A stretch of DNA of 64,000 bases, taken from Flavobacteriia bacterium. GTDB taxonomy: Bacteria > Bacteroidota > Bacteroidia > Flavobacteriales_D > Crocinitomicaceae. Location of the stretch: positions 1 through 64,000 of the forward strand of contig CANFHU010000011.1 of the NCBI GenBank assembly GCA_947446925.1, written 5' to 3'. The position numbers and the translations under genes were made by a program. The notes beneath the pieces were generated by a model. It was given only the letters and a program-made list of their open reading frames with translations. It was not told where the DNA came from and made no database searches. Below are positions 45,551 to 56,804 of this stretch, one piece after another; position 1 is the stretch's first letter; each line of letters starts with the position of its first letter.

Positions 45551-45868
45551 ATGCAAAAGAAATTACACATTAAAGTTGGAGACACAGTTAAGGTACTTAG
45601 CGGTGACTCTCGTGGACAAGAAGGGAAAATTCTTGTTATCGACAAAAAGAAAAACCGTGCTGCAGTAGAAGGTTTGAATTTGGTTAAGCGTCATGCTAAA
45701 CCTAGTGCATCAAATCCTCAAGGAGGCATTGTTGAAAAAGAGAGTGGAATACATATTTCCAATCTTATGGTTGTTCATAATGGTGTAGCTTCAAGAGTTA
45801 CACGTCAAGTGAACAAAGCAGGTAAATTAGTTCGTCATTCTAAAAAGTCAGGGGAGGAAATTAAGTAA
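45551..45868 (+). CDS. rplX: 50S ribosomal protein L24
   Basis: 105 aa from ATG 45551 ([18 protein letters not shown]); a GTG three codons earlier is less likely. The KOW motif [16 protein letters not shown] and [18 protein letters not shown] are visible. The final base overlaps the rplE ATG. Confidence 0.97.
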   Translation: MQKKLHIKVGDTVKVLSGDSRGQEGKILVIDKKKNRAAVEGLNLVKRHAKPSASNPQGGIVEKESGIHISNLMVVHNGVASRVTRQVNKAGKLVRHSKKSGEEIK

Positions 45869-46419
45869 TGAGTTATACACCGAGACTAAAGGAAAAGTAT
45901 GCACAGGAAATTATTCCTGCGCTTACTGAAAAATTTGGGTACAAAACCGTTATGCGTGTGCCTAAATTAACTAAAATTGTATTAAGCCAAGGAGTTGGTG
46001 ATGCAGTTGCTGATAAAAAATTAGTAGATAATGCTGTAGTTGAATTGTCTAGAATTGCTGGTCAAAAAGCAGTTGCTACAATCTCTAAAAAAGATATCTC
46101 TAATTTCAAACTTCGTAAAGGAATGCCAGTTGGTACTAAAGTTACTTTACGTGGTGATAAAATGTTCGATTTCTTAGATCGTTTTATTTCTGTTGCATTA
46201 CCTCGTACCAGAGACTTTAGAGGAATTAATCCTAAAGGTTTTGACGGAAGAGGAAATTACAACTTAGGTATTAAAGAACATATCATTTTCCCAGAAATTG
46301 ATATCGACAAAGTGAGTCGTATGATGGGTATGGATATTACCTTTGTAACAACAGCAGATAGTGATGAAGAAGGAAAAGCTTTGTTAGATGCTTTTGGTTT
46401 TCCTTTCATTAAAAAATAA
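45868..46419 (+). CDS. rplE: 50S ribosomal protein L5
   Basis: 183 aa. [43 protein letters not shown] and [32 protein letters not shown] are typical. L5 contacts 5S rRNA and P-site tRNA. It overlaps rplX by one base. Confidence 0.99.
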   Translation: MSYTPRLKEKYAQEIIPALTEKFGYKTVMRVPKLTKIVLSQGVGDAVADKKLVDNAVVELSRIAGQKAVATISKKDISNFKLRKGMPVGTKVTLRGDKMFDFLDRFISVALPRTRDFRGINPKGFDGRGNYNLGIKEHIIFPEIDIDKVSRMMGMDITFVTTADSDEEGKALLDAFGFPFIKK

Positions 46420-46424
46420 GTAAG

Positions 46425-46739
46425 ATGGCTAAGGAATCAATGAAAGCGCGTGAGCGCAAAAGAGAAAGAATGGTAGCTAGAGATGTTTCTAAAAGAGCAG
46501 CTTTAACTACTATTATTAAGTCTTCTAGTACAGATGAATCTGTTCAGAATGCTAAATGGGATGCTATGTTAGCAATTCAAAAATTACCAGCTAATGGTGC
46601 TAAAGTACGTTTACATAACCGTTGTGGTTTGACTGGACGTCCTAGAGGTTATATGCGTCAGTTTGGTATCTCAAGGGTAACATTCCGTGAGATGGCACTT
46701 GCAGGTAAAATCCCTGGAATTAAAAAATCAAGTTGGTAA
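46425..46739 (+). CDS. rpsN: 30S ribosomal protein S14, long zinc-free form, 104 aa
   Basis: MAKESMKARERKRERM start and RLHNRCGLTGRPRGYMRQFGISRVTFREMA end identify S14. The zinc-ribbon Cys pairs are absent (only one Cys), so this is the zinc-independent type. The central segment (TTIIKSSSTDESVQNAKWDAMLAIQKLP) is about 15 residues longer than the 89-aa form I know from flavobacteria and resembles the length of enterobacterial S14. Confidence 0.98.
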   Translation: MAKESMKARERKRERMVARDVSKRAALTTIIKSSSTDESVQNAKWDAMLAIQKLPANGAKVRLHNRCGLTGRPRGYMRQFGISRVTFREMALAGKIPGIKKSSW

Positions 46740-46758
46740 AATCTTAATTAGGTAAAAA

Positions 46759-47157
46759 ATGAATACAGATCCTATTGCAGATTTCTTGACTCGAATTAGA
46801 AATGCGAGTAGTGCTAATTTGAAAATGGTTGAGATCCCTGGCTCTAATGTTAAGAGAGCTATGACTCAAATCCTTTTCGATCAAGGTTACATTACAAACT
46901 TCAAATTCGAAGATGACGAGAAACAAGGTGTAATTAAAATTGCACTAAAATACAATCAGTCTACGAAAGTTCCTGCTATCACTAAACTTGTTCGTGCTTC
47001 ACGTCCAGGATTAAGAAAGTATAGCGGTTCAGCTGAAATGCCACGCGTTTTAAACGGGTTAGGTATTGCAATCGTTTCTACTTCTAAAGGTGTTATTACT
47101 GATAAAGAAGCTAGAAAAAACAATGTTGGTGGAGAAGTTCTCTGCTATGTATATTAA
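46759..47157 (+). CDS. rpsH: 30S ribosomal protein S8
   Basis: 132 aa. MNTDPIADFLTRIRNASSANLKMVEIPGSNVKRAM start and LGIAIVSTSKGVITDKEARKNNVGGEVLCYVY end. In E. coli S8 represses the spc genes. Confidence 0.99.
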   Translation: MNTDPIADFLTRIRNASSANLKMVEIPGSNVKRAMTQILFDQGYITNFKFEDDEKQGVIKIALKYNQSTKVPAITKLVRASRPGLRKYSGSAEMPRVLNGLGIAIVSTSKGVITDKEARKNNVGGEVLCYVY

Positions 47158-47175
47158 TTAAATTTAATTAGTAAA

Positions 47176-47730
47176 ATGTCAAGGATAGGTAAAAATCCAA
47201 TTACGATCCCGAGTGGAGTAGAAGTAAAACTTAATGGAAACGTTGTTTCTGTTAAAGGTTCGAAAGGTACTTTGACACAAGAAATTGATTCTTGTGTCAC
47301 TATTACAATTGAGGACAACGTAATCACTTTTAACCGCGAATCAGATGCTCCAAATCATAGAGCTAAGCATGGTTTATACCGTGCATTAGTTAATAATATG
47401 ATTACTGGTGTTTCGGAAGGGTACAAGAAGGAAATGGAAGTAATCGGTGTAGGTTATCGTGCAACTGCTACAGGTCAAACTTTAGAGTTGTCATTAGGTT
47501 ATTCTCACGCTATTATTTTGGAAGTTCCTTCAGAAATTAAGGTATCTGCAGAAACCCTTAAGGGTAAAGCTCCAGTTGTAACATTAGAATCTCACGATAA
47601 ACAATTAGTGGGTCAAGTTGCTGCCAAAATTCGTTCCCTTCGTAAACCAGAGCCTTATAAAGGTAAAGGTATCAAATTTGTTGGTGAAATAATTAGAAGA
47701 AAGGCTGGTAAAGCTGCAGGTAAAAAATAA
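47176..47730 (+). CDS. rplF: 50S ribosomal protein L6
   Basis: 184 aa with two repeats of the L6 fold: [16 protein letters not shown] start, [30 protein letters not shown], and [29 protein letters not shown] near the end. Confidence 0.99.
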   Translation: MSRIGKNPITIPSGVEVKLNGNVVSVKGSKGTLTQEIDSCVTITIEDNVITFNRESDAPNHRAKHGLYRALVNNMITGVSEGYKKEMEVIGVGYRATATGQTLELSLGYSHAIILEVPSEIKVSAETLKGKAPVVTLESHDKQLVGQVAAKIRSLRKPEPYKGKGIKFVGEIIRRKAGKAAGKK

Positions 47731-47741
47731 TTTATAATATC

Positions 47742-48095
47742 ATGGCATTTAGTAAAATAAATAGAAGAGCTAAGATTAAAAGAAGAATCAGAAAGAAAGT
47801 TTCTGGTACTGCTCAATTGCCTCGTTTGACTGTATTCCGCTCTAATAAGCAGATTTACGCTCAATTGATTGACGATACAAAAGGTGTTACTTTGGTTGCA
47901 TCAAGTTCTTACAAAAACGCTGCAGCGGATAAATTAACGAAAGTTGAACAAGCTGCATTAGTTGGAAAAGAAGTTGCTGCAAAAGCAATTAAAGCTGGTA
48001 TCGAAAAAGTAGTTTTTGATAGAAATGGTTATTTGTATCATGGAAGAGTTAAATCATTAGCTGACTCTGCAAGAGAAGGCGGACTTAAATTTTAA
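47742..48095 (+). CDS. rplR: 50S ribosomal protein L18
   Basis: 117 aa. [37 protein letters not shown] and [26 protein letters not shown] are diagnostic. L18 binds 5S rRNA. It is 3 bases before rpsE. Confidence 0.98.
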   Translation: MAFSKINRRAKIKRRIRKKVSGTAQLPRLTVFRSNKQIYAQLIDDTKGVTLVASSSYKNAAADKLTKVEQAALVGKEVAAKAIKAGIEKVVFDRNGYLYHGRVKSLADSAREGGLKF

Positions 48096-48098
48096 ACG

Positions 48099-48617
48099 AT
48101 GGCGACATTAAATTTAAATAGAGTAAAATCTACAGAAACTGAGTTGAAAGACAAATTAGTCGCTGTTAACCGTGTAACTAAGGTTACAAAAGGGGGACGT
48201 ACTTTTAGTTTTTCTGCTATTGTTGTAGTAGGTGACGAAAACGGAATCGTTGGTCATGGATTAGGAAAAGCTAAAGAGGTTACTGAAGCTATTACTAAAG
48301 GTATTGACGATGCGAAAAAGAATTTGATACGTGTTCCAATTTTAAAAGGAACAGTTCCTCATGCACAAAAAGGTAAATTCGGTGGAGCACAAGTTCTACT
48401 TAAACCAGCTACTCCTGGTACAGGAGTTATTGCAGGTGGTGCTATGCGTGCAGTTTTAGAGAGTGTGGGAGTACATAATGTACTTGCAAAGTCTCAAGGT
48501 TCATCAAATCCTCATAACGTTATTAAAGCGACTATGGATGCATTATCTCAAATGAGAGATGCAGTTACTGTTGCTAGACAACGTGGTATTAGTTTGGATA
48601 AAGTGTTTAACGGTTAA
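48099..48617 (+). CDS. rpsE: 30S ribosomal protein S5
   Basis: 172 aa. [42 protein letters not shown] (the double-stranded-RNA-like domain and spectinomycin loop, wild-type Lys/Gly residues) and [22 protein letters not shown]. Confidence 0.99.
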   Translation: MATLNLNRVKSTETELKDKLVAVNRVTKVTKGGRTFSFSAIVVVGDENGIVGHGLGKAKEVTEAITKGIDDAKKNLIRVPILKGTVPHAQKGKFGGAQVLLKPATPGTGVIAGGAMRAVLESVGVHNVLAKSQGSSNPHNVIKATMDALSQMRDAVTVARQRGISLDKVFNG

Positions 48618-48627
48618 TATTTCAATC

Positions 48628-48804
48628 ATGGCTACAATTAAAATTAAGCAAGTAAGAAGTTCGATTAAACGTCCTGCTATTCAAAAAGCTACTATGCAAG
48701 CTTTAGGATTAAAAAAAATGAATCAGGTAATTGAACACGAAGCTACACCTCAGATATTAGGTATGGTTAAAAAAGTACAACATCTTTTGGAAGTTGTTGA
48801 GTAG
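48628..48804 (+). CDS. rpmD: 50S ribosomal protein L30
   Basis: 58 aa from ATG 48628 (MATIKIKQVRSSIKRPAIQKATMQALGLKKMNQV). A longer frame opens at 48559 but would overlap rpsE heavily, so the short form is chosen. It is 10 bases after rpsE. Confidence 0.97.
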   Translation: MATIKIKQVRSSIKRPAIQKATMQALGLKKMNQVIEHEATPQILGMVKKVQHLLEVVE

Positions 48805-48824
48805 AATTTTTAAATCTAATTGAT

Positions 48825-49271
48825 ATGAATTTACATAATTTAACTCCTGCAAAAGGTTCTGTTAAGAAGACAAAACGTATTGCTCGTGGTCAAGGATCTG
48901 GGCATGGTGGAACTTCTACACGTGGACATAAGGGAGCAAAATCTAGATCTGGTTATAGTACGAAAATCGGTTTTGAAGGAGGTCAAATGCCACTTCAAAG
49001 ACGTGTACCTAAATTTGGATTTAAAAACATAAACAGAGTAGAATATAAGGCTATTAATTTAGATATTATTCAGTCTTTGATTGAACGCAAAAATGTAACT
49101 GAAATTACTCCTGATGTATTACGTACTTATGGTCTTATTTCTCGCAATGATTTAGTAAAAGTATTAGGTCGTGGAGAGTTAAAATCTAAAATAAGTGTAA
49201 GTGCACATAAGTTTTCTGATACTGCGAAAGCAGTTATTGAAGGACAAGGTGGTAATTGTTCAGAAATCTAA
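48825..49271 (+). CDS. rplO: 50S ribosomal protein L15
   Basis: 148 aa. MNLHNLTPAKGSVKKTKRIARGQGSGHGGTSTRGHKGAKSRSGYSTKIGFEGGQMPLQRRVPKFGF is the conserved glycine-rich start. It is 25 bases before secY. Confidence 0.98.
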   Translation: MNLHNLTPAKGSVKKTKRIARGQGSGHGGTSTRGHKGAKSRSGYSTKIGFEGGQMPLQRRVPKFGFKNINRVEYKAINLDIIQSLIERKNVTEITPDVLRTYGLISRNDLVKVLGRGELKSKISVSAHKFSDTAKAVIEGQGGNCSEI

Positions 49272-49296
49272 TTAACTTTGCCTTTATTTTATAAAA

Positions 49297-50637
49297 ATGA
49301 AGAAGTTTATACAGAATATTAAAAATATCTGGAAAGTAGAAGAATTGAGAAAGAGGATTATATTGACTCTTTCTCTAATTCTTGTATACAGAGTTGGTTC
49401 TTTTATCATCTTACCAGGTGTTAATTATGATGCGTTAGCGGCAGCTAATGCAAAAGGAGATTCCAATGCATTAGAGTCATTATTGTCTCTTTTCTCTGGA
49501 GGTGGATTTTCTAATGCTTCAATCATGGCTTTAGGAATTATGCCTTATATCAGTGCCTCTATCATTATGCAATTGTTAGGTATGGCTGTTCCAGCTGTTC
49601 AAAAAATGCAAAATGAAGGTGAATCTGGTAAAAAGAGAATTAATAATTATACTCGTATTTTAACGATTATTATTTGTGCATTACAAGCTCCAACATATTT
49701 AACGATGTGGATAGGTAATAAGGGAGCATTACCTTTAGATGCTGGGTCTATTTGGTGGGTTCAGTCCACAATAGTTCTAGTTGCAGGTTCTATGTTTGCA
49801 GTTTGGTTAGGTGAAAGAATCACTGATAAAGGTATTGGTAATGGTATTTCATTATTAATTACTGTTGGTATTCTATCACGATTTCCTCAAGCTTTGTTTG
49901 CTGAAATTGGATTTAACAAAGATAACTTGATTATGATTGTTCTAGAATTAGTAGCATTTATGTTAATTGTTTTAGGTACAATATTAATTGTTCAAGGTGT
50001 ACGTAAGATTCCTATGAGTACTGCAAAAAGAATTGTCGGTTCTAGAGGAGTTGATTCTGAGGCTGCACGAAGTTATTTACCTATTAAAGTAAATGCTAGT
50101 GGTGTTATGCCTATTATTTTTGCGCAAGCAATAATGACTATTCCAGTTATGATTTTTTCAAAAGCTAGTGCTGAGGGCTCAACTAATTTTATTCAACGTA
50201 CATTAGGGGATGTTTATGGTTTTTCTTACAATGGTTTATTAGCATTGTTGATTATTGTTTTTACATTTTTCTATACTGCGATTATGATTAATCCTCGCAA
50301 AATGGCGGATGATATGAAACGAAGTGGAGGTTTTATACCTGGTGTTAAACCTGGTGATGAAACAGCAGATTATATCGATACATTAGTATCTAGAATTACT
50401 CTACCTGGTTCCATATTTTTAGCTTTAATTGCTATATTGCCATCTATTGCTCATGGTGCTGGTATTACTTCTGGTTTTGAGATGTTTTTTGGTGGTACTT
50501 CTTTATTAATTATGGTTGGTGTTGTTTTGGATACTCTTCAACAAATAGAGACCTATTTATTAAATAAACATATGGATGGTTTAATGGAAGGTTCAAGAGT
50601 TAGAGGTAGACAAACAAGTGAAATAGCATCTTATTAA
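49297..50637 (+). CDS. secY: Preprotein translocase subunit SecY, 446 aa
   Basis: SecY is the channel-forming subunit of the Sec translocon. Ten transmembrane helices are visible. The plug region ([37 protein letters not shown]), [12 protein letters not shown]-type motif ([18 protein letters not shown]), [23 protein letters not shown] loop and [20 protein letters not shown] end are conserved. adk and map, which follow secY in many bacteria, are absent: infA begins 2 bases later. SecG is encoded at 2685. Confidence 0.98.
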   Translation: MKKFIQNIKNIWKVEELRKRIILTLSLILVYRVGSFIILPGVNYDALAAANAKGDSNALESLLSLFSGGGFSNASIMALGIMPYISASIIMQLLGMAVPAVQKMQNEGESGKKRINNYTRILTIIICALQAPTYLTMWIGNKGALPLDAGSIWWVQSTIVLVAGSMFAVWLGERITDKGIGNGISLLITVGILSRFPQALFAEIGFNKDNLIMIVLELVAFMLIVLGTILIVQGVRKIPMSTAKRIVGSRGVDSEAARSYLPIKVNASGVMPIIFAQAIMTIPVMIFSKASAEGSTNFIQRTLGDVYGFSYNGLLALLIIVFTFFYTAIMINPRKMADDMKRSGGFIPGVKPGDETADYIDTLVSRITLPGSIFLALIAILPSIAHGAGITSGFEMFFGGTSLLIMVGVVLDTLQQIETYLLNKHMDGLMEGSRVRGRQTSEIASY

Positions 50638-50639
50638 TT

Positions 50640-50858
50640 ATGGCAAAGCAAACTTCTATAGAACAAGATGGTGTAATTATTGAAGCACTTTCTAATGCAA
50701 TGTTTCGTGTTGAGTTAGAAAACGGTCATGTTATCACCGCGCATATTTCTGGAAAGATGAGAATGTTTTACATTAAAATTCTTCCAGGTGATAGAGTAAA
50801 GGTTGAGATGTCGCCTTATGATTTATCAAAAGGGCGTATCTCTTTTAGATACAAATAG
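50640..50858 (+). CDS. infA: Translation initiation factor IF-1, 72 aa
   Basis: An S1-fold protein binding the A site during initiation. [70 protein letters not shown] pattern, normal length. It sits between secY and rpmJ. Confidence 0.99.
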   Translation: MAKQTSIEQDGVIIEALSNAMFRVELENGHVITAHISGKMRMFYIKILPGDRVKVEMSPYDLSKGRISFRYK

Positions 50859-50882
50859 GATTTCTCCTTAAAAAATAAAAAA

Positions 50883-50999
50883 ATGAAAGTAAGAGCTTCA
50901 GTTAAAAAACGTTCTGCAGACTGCAAGATCGTAAAGAGAAAAGGTAGAGTTTATGTGATTAATAAAAAAAATCCTAAACTTAAACAAAGACAAGGATAA
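50883..50999 (+). CDS. rpmJ: 50S ribosomal protein L36, 38 aa
   Basis: A short gene read directly from the sequence: [20 protein letters not shown], then [18 protein letters not shown] and TAA at 50997-50999. The zinc ribbon has lost its usual four ligands. Only one Cys (C14) remains, and the second Cys and the His positions read Lys/Val and Asn, so it is the C-minus form. It lies between infA and rpsM as usual. Confidence 0.96.
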   Translation: MKVRASVKKRSADCKIVKRKGRVYVINKKNPKLKQRQG

Positions 51000-51011
51000 T
51001 TTAGTAGGTAT

Positions 51012-51386
51012 ATGGCACGTATAGCAGGTATAGATTTACCAAAGAAAAAAAGAGGTGTAATTGGATTGACTTACATCTATGGTATTGGTCGTAGCACGGC
51101 TAAGCAAGTTTTGGACAAAAATGGTATTGATGAAAATATCAAAGTTCAAGATTGGAACGATGATCAAATTGGTTTGATTCGTGAGTCTATCAACGAGTTT
51201 AAAGTTGAAGGCCAATTACGTTCTGAAGTTCAATTAAACATTAAACGTTTAATGGACATTGGTTGTAATCGTGGAATTCGTCATAGAGCTGGTTTACCAT
51301 TAAGAGGTCAACGTACAAAAAACAACTCTCGTACAAGAAAAGGTAAAAGAAAAACAGTTGCGAACAAGAAAAAAGCGACTAAATAA
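51012..51386 (+). CDS. rpsM: 30S ribosomal protein S13
   Basis: 124 aa. [34 protein letters not shown] start, [38 protein letters not shown] and a Lys-rich end. Confidence 0.99.
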   Translation: MARIAGIDLPKKKRGVIGLTYIYGIGRSTAKQVLDKNGIDENIKVQDWNDDQIGLIRESINEFKVEGQLRSEVQLNIKRLMDIGCNRGIRHRAGLPLRGQRTKNNSRTRKGKRKTVANKKKATK

Positions 51387-51394
51387 TAAATAGT

Positions 51395-51781
51395 ATGGCA
51401 AAAGCTGATAAAAAGAAGAAGAAAAACGTCAAAGTAGAGGCATTGGGTGAAGCGCATATTCAAGCTACCTTCAACAATGTTATTATTTCTTTGACTAACA
51501 ACGCTGGTCAAGTTATATCTTGGTCATCGGCTGGTAAAATGGGATTCAGAGGATCAAAGAAAAACACGCCTTATGCTGCGCAAATGGCTGCTGAAGATTG
51601 TTCCAAAGAAGCATTTGACTTCGGATTACGTAAAGTTAAGGTTTTCGTAAAAGGACCAGGTGGAGGTCGTGAATCTGCAATTCGTTCAATTCATAATTCT
51701 GGTATTGAAGTAATTGAGATCGTTGATATCACTCCATTACCACATAATGGATGTCGTCCACCTAAACGTAGAAGAGTATAG
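51395..51781 (+). CDS. rpsK: 30S ribosomal protein S11
   Basis: 128 aa. A Lys-rich start, then [49 protein letters not shown] and [18 protein letters not shown]. The gap to rpsD (74 bases) is the largest in the alpha block and contains a strong stem structure. Confidence 0.99.
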   Translation: MAKADKKKKKNVKVEALGEAHIQATFNNVIISLTNNAGQVISWSSAGKMGFRGSKKNTPYAAQMAAEDCSKEAFDFGLRKVKVFVKGPGGGRESAIRSIHNSGIEVIEIVDITPLPHNGCRPPKRRRV

Positions 51782-51789
51782 TATAAACC

Positions 51790-51841
51790 AAAAGAGAATA
51801 TAGAGTGTCGAAGGAAAGCCTTAATTCACACTCTCTCTTTT
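51790..51841 (+). promoter_or_regulatory. Three-tier RNA stem just before rpsD
   Basis: Outer stem AAAAGAG (51790-51796) with CTCTTTT (51835-51841); middle stem AGAGTGT (51802-51808) with ACACTCT (51828-51834); inner stem AAGG (51811-51814) with CCTT (51819-51822). The 3' arm runs into TTTTTAAATT. rpsD starts 14 bases later. It may be a partial terminator, a processing site or an S4-responsive leader. Confidence 0.6.
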
Positions 51842-51855
51842 TAAATTAAATAAAA

Positions 51856-52464
51856 ATGGCAAGATACACAGGTCCAAAGTCGAAAATAGCTCGACGTTTT
51901 AATGAACCTATCTTCGGACCAGATAAAGCTTTAGATAAAAGAGCTTACGGTCCTGGACAACATGGTCCAAACAAAAGAAGAGGAGGTAAAAAGTCTGAGT
52001 ACGCAGTTCAGTTAGCGGAAAAGCAAAAAGCTAAATATACTTATGGTATATTGGAGCGTCAGTTCTCTAATTTATTTGAGAAAGCTTCACGTATGAAAGG
52101 AATTACTGGTGAGAATTTATTGCAATTGTGTGAATCTCGTTTAGATAATACTGTTTACCGTTTAGGTATTTCTCCTTCTCGTCGTGGTGCAAGACAATTA
52201 GTTTCTCACAGACACATTACAGTAAATGGAGAGGTTGTAAATATTCCTTCTTATACTATTAAAGTTGGTGATGTTATTGGTGTTCGTGAAAAATCTAAAT
52301 CTTTAGAGGCAATCACTTCTTCTTTAGCTTCTTCTAGCAAAAAATATGATTGGTTGGATTGGAATAATTCTGAGTTAGCAGGTAGATTTTTAGCTACACC
52401 AGCACGTGAGATGATCCCTGAAAACATCAAAGAACAATTAATTGTCGAATTATATTCTAAATAA
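51856..52464 (+). CDS. rpsD: 30S ribosomal protein S4
   Basis: 202 aa. [26 protein letters not shown] start, [42 protein letters not shown], and the S4 domain [34 protein letters not shown]. The N-terminal zinc Cys are absent. S4 is a known autoregulator in other bacteria, which makes the stem upstream notable. Confidence 0.99.
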   Translation: MARYTGPKSKIARRFNEPIFGPDKALDKRAYGPGQHGPNKRRGGKKSEYAVQLAEKQKAKYTYGILERQFSNLFEKASRMKGITGENLLQLCESRLDNTVYRLGISPSRRGARQLVSHRHITVNGEVVNIPSYTIKVGDVIGVREKSKSLEAITSSLASSSKKYDWLDWNNSELAGRFLATPAREMIPENIKEQLIVELYSK

Positions 52465-52480
52465 TAATTAAAGAATTAAC

Positions 52481-53473
52481 ATGGCTATTTTAGACTTCCA
52501 AAAGCCTGACAAGGTTATCATGATTCAATCAGATGAGCATAAAGGACAATTTGAATTCCGTCCTTTGGAGCCTGGTTATGGTATCACTGTAGGTAATGCA
52601 TTACGTCGAATATTATTATCTTCCTTAGAAGGATTCGCAATATCTTCCATTCGCATTGAAGGGGCAGATCATGAGTTTACTACTTTAAAAGGTGTAGTAG
52701 AAGATATTACTGAAATTGTGTTGAATTTAAAACAAGTTTGTTTTAAACAACAGATTGATGGTACGGATAACGAAACTGTAATTGTTTCTGTTACTGGGCA
52801 AAATCAATTAACTGCTGGAGATTTAGGTAAATTTACATCAGCTTTTCAGGTTTTAAACCCTGATTTAGTTATTTGTAATATGGAACCAACTGTTAAATTT
52901 GAAATGGAATTAACCATTATCAAAGGAAGAGGTTATGTGCCAGCTGAAGAAAATAAAATTCAAGGTGTTCCATTTGGAACTATTTTCATTGATTCTATTT
53001 TTACACCTATCAAAAACGTAAACTACGCAATTGAAAACTTTCGTGTAGAACAAAAAACGGATTATGAGAAGTTAGTAATGGAAATCACTACAAATGGTTC
53101 TATTCATCCTAAAGATGCTTTGAAAGAAGCTGCTAAGATTTTAATTCACCATTTCATGTTGTTTTCTGATGAGAAAATTACTTTAGATAGTGAGTCTAAA
53201 TCTGATTCTGATGAATTTGATGAAACATCTTTGCATATGCGTCAATTGTTAAAAACAAAATTAGTGGATATGGATTTATCTGTAAGAGCACTGAATTGTT
53301 TAAAAGCAGCTGATGTTGAAACGCTTGGTGATTTAGTATCGTTTAACAAAAATGACTTATTGAAATTCCGTAATTTCGGTAAAAAATCTCTTACTGAATT
53401 AGATGATTTAGTAGATAATAAGGGGTTAACTTTTGGTATGAACGTAGCCAAATATAAATTAGACAAGGACTAA
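52481..53473 (+). CDS. rpoA: RNA polymerase subunit alpha, 330 aa
   Basis: The assembly platform of RNA polymerase. The N-terminal dimerisation domain has [30 protein letters not shown]. The C-terminal domain ([46 protein letters not shown]) carries the HhH fold that contacts UP elements and activators. It is followed by rplQ after 23 bases. Confidence 0.99.
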   Translation: MAILDFQKPDKVIMIQSDEHKGQFEFRPLEPGYGITVGNALRRILLSSLEGFAISSIRIEGADHEFTTLKGVVEDITEIVLNLKQVCFKQQIDGTDNETVIVSVTGQNQLTAGDLGKFTSAFQVLNPDLVICNMEPTVKFEMELTIIKGRGYVPAEENKIQGVPFGTIFIDSIFTPIKNVNYAIENFRVEQKTDYEKLVMEITTNGSIHPKDALKEAAKILIHHFMLFSDEKITLDSESKSDSDEFDETSLHMRQLLKTKLVDMDLSVRALNCLKAADVETLGDLVSFNKNDLLKFRNFGKKSLTELDDLVDNKGLTFGMNVAKYKLDKD

Positions 53474-53496
53474 TAACCATATTATAAAGTATTACA

Positions 53497-54039
53497 ATGA
53501 GACACGGAAATAAAGTAAATCATTTAGGTAGAAAATCAGAGCACAGAAAAGCTATGCTATCTAATATGGCTAATTCTCTTATTGAGCATAAACGCATTAC
53601 TACTACTGTAGCTAAAGCTAAAGCTTTAAGAGGGTATGTTGAGCCATTAATTACAAAATCTAAAACTGATTCTACACATTCTCGTAGAACTGTTTTTAGT
53701 TATTTAAAAAACAAAGAAGCTGTTTCTGCTCTTTTTAGAGATGTAGCACCTAAGGTTGCTACAAGAAATGGTGGTTATACACGTATTATTCGTTTAGGTT
53801 TCCGTTTAGGGGATAACGCAGAAATGTGTATGATTGAATTAGTAGATTTCAATGAGTTAATGTTAGCTAATGAAGCTCCTAAGAAAACAACTAGAAGATC
53901 AAGAAAACCAGCTGGTTCTAAATCTGCTGCTACTAATGAGTCAACAGTTGAAGAGGTTTCTACTGAAGAAGCTACGGATACATCTGTAGAAGATTCTACT
54001 CCAGAGGCATCAACAGACGATACTTCTGCTGAAGCATAA
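53497..54039 (+). CDS. rplQ: 50S ribosomal protein L17 with acidic tail, 180 aa
   Basis: [37 protein letters not shown] identifies L17. The core ends near residue 125. A basic patch ([14 protein letters not shown]) and a tail of about 35 residues rich in Glu, Asp, Thr and Ser follow, probably disordered. Similar extensions occur in Bacteroidota. It is the last gene before the superoperon terminator. Confidence 0.98.
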   Translation: MRHGNKVNHLGRKSEHRKAMLSNMANSLIEHKRITTTVAKAKALRGYVEPLITKSKTDSTHSRRTVFSYLKNKEAVSALFRDVAPKVATRNGGYTRIIRLGFRLGDNAEMCMIELVDFNELMLANEAPKKTTRRSRKPAGSKSAATNESTVEEVSTEEATDTSVEDSTPEASTDDTSAEA

Positions 54040-54061
54040 TATTGTTTATCAATATTTCGAG

Positions 54062-54090
54062 AAAAGGGTGATTTAGATCACCCTTTTTTT
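54062..54090 (+). terminator. Terminator of the ribosomal superoperon
   Basis: AAAAGGGTGAT and ATCACCCTTTT form a perfect 11-bp stem with loop TTAG, then a T-run. It closes the 17-kb block begun at rpsL. Confidence 0.92.
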
Positions 54091-54148
54091 ATGCCTTATT
54101 GTTAAGAACCTATTCAATTTGTTAATTGAATTTTACGTGTATTTCATA

Positions 54149-54175
54149 TTGTTAAATTTTGATTTTTTATTTTTG
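54149..54175 (+). promoter_or_regulatory. carA-eno promoter
   Basis: A perfect TATTTTTG (54168-54175) is preceded by TTG (54149-54151) with a 16-base spacer, shorter than ideal. The ATG is 15 bases after the box. Confidence 0.55.
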
Positions 54176-54189
54176 CATAAATTATTATT

Positions 54190-56575
<2,386 letters not shown>

Positions 56576-56605
56576 AAAAAACATTTTATGTTTTTTTGAT
56601 CCGTT

Positions 56606-56630
56606 AAAGCTCCCGAGAGGGAGCTTTTTT
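56606..56630 (+). terminator. eno terminator with GAGA tetraloop
   Basis: AAAGCTCCC and GGGAGCTTT form a perfect 9-bp stem closed by GAGA, followed by TTTT and more. Confidence 0.92.
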
Positions 56631-56653
56631 ATGGGATTAAGTTATTTTAGATT

Positions 56654-56696
56654 ATAGGACTTTGTCCTATGTTTAGATATATCGTCCTTTCAGGAC
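56654..56696. repeat. Pair of GGAC/GTCC hairpins, likely dispersed intergenic repeat
   Basis: ATAGGAC-TTT-GTCCTAT (56654-56670) is a perfect 7-bp stem, and GTCCT-TTC-AGGAC (56684-56696) follows 14 bases later. Strings of this kind (paired GGAC/GTCC hairpins joined by AT-rich bases) recur between genes in many Bacteroidota genomes, from memory. It has no T-run and comes after a complete terminator. Confidence 0.45.
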
Positions 56697-56804
56697 TAGA
56701 AGAGGTTTAGGATTTATTTATGTTAGTTTTATTTTACGTTCTTGATTCGGAATTTGTTTTTCTTCTTTCTATCTTTATGGCACCAAAAAATCAAAATTCA
56801 TACT

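Noticed and set aside
56742-56804. N-terminal hydrophobic extension of hutU
   Set aside because: It would make a cytosolic enzyme begin with a membrane-like segment. The ATG at 56805 gives the normal start and lies after the promoter-like region.
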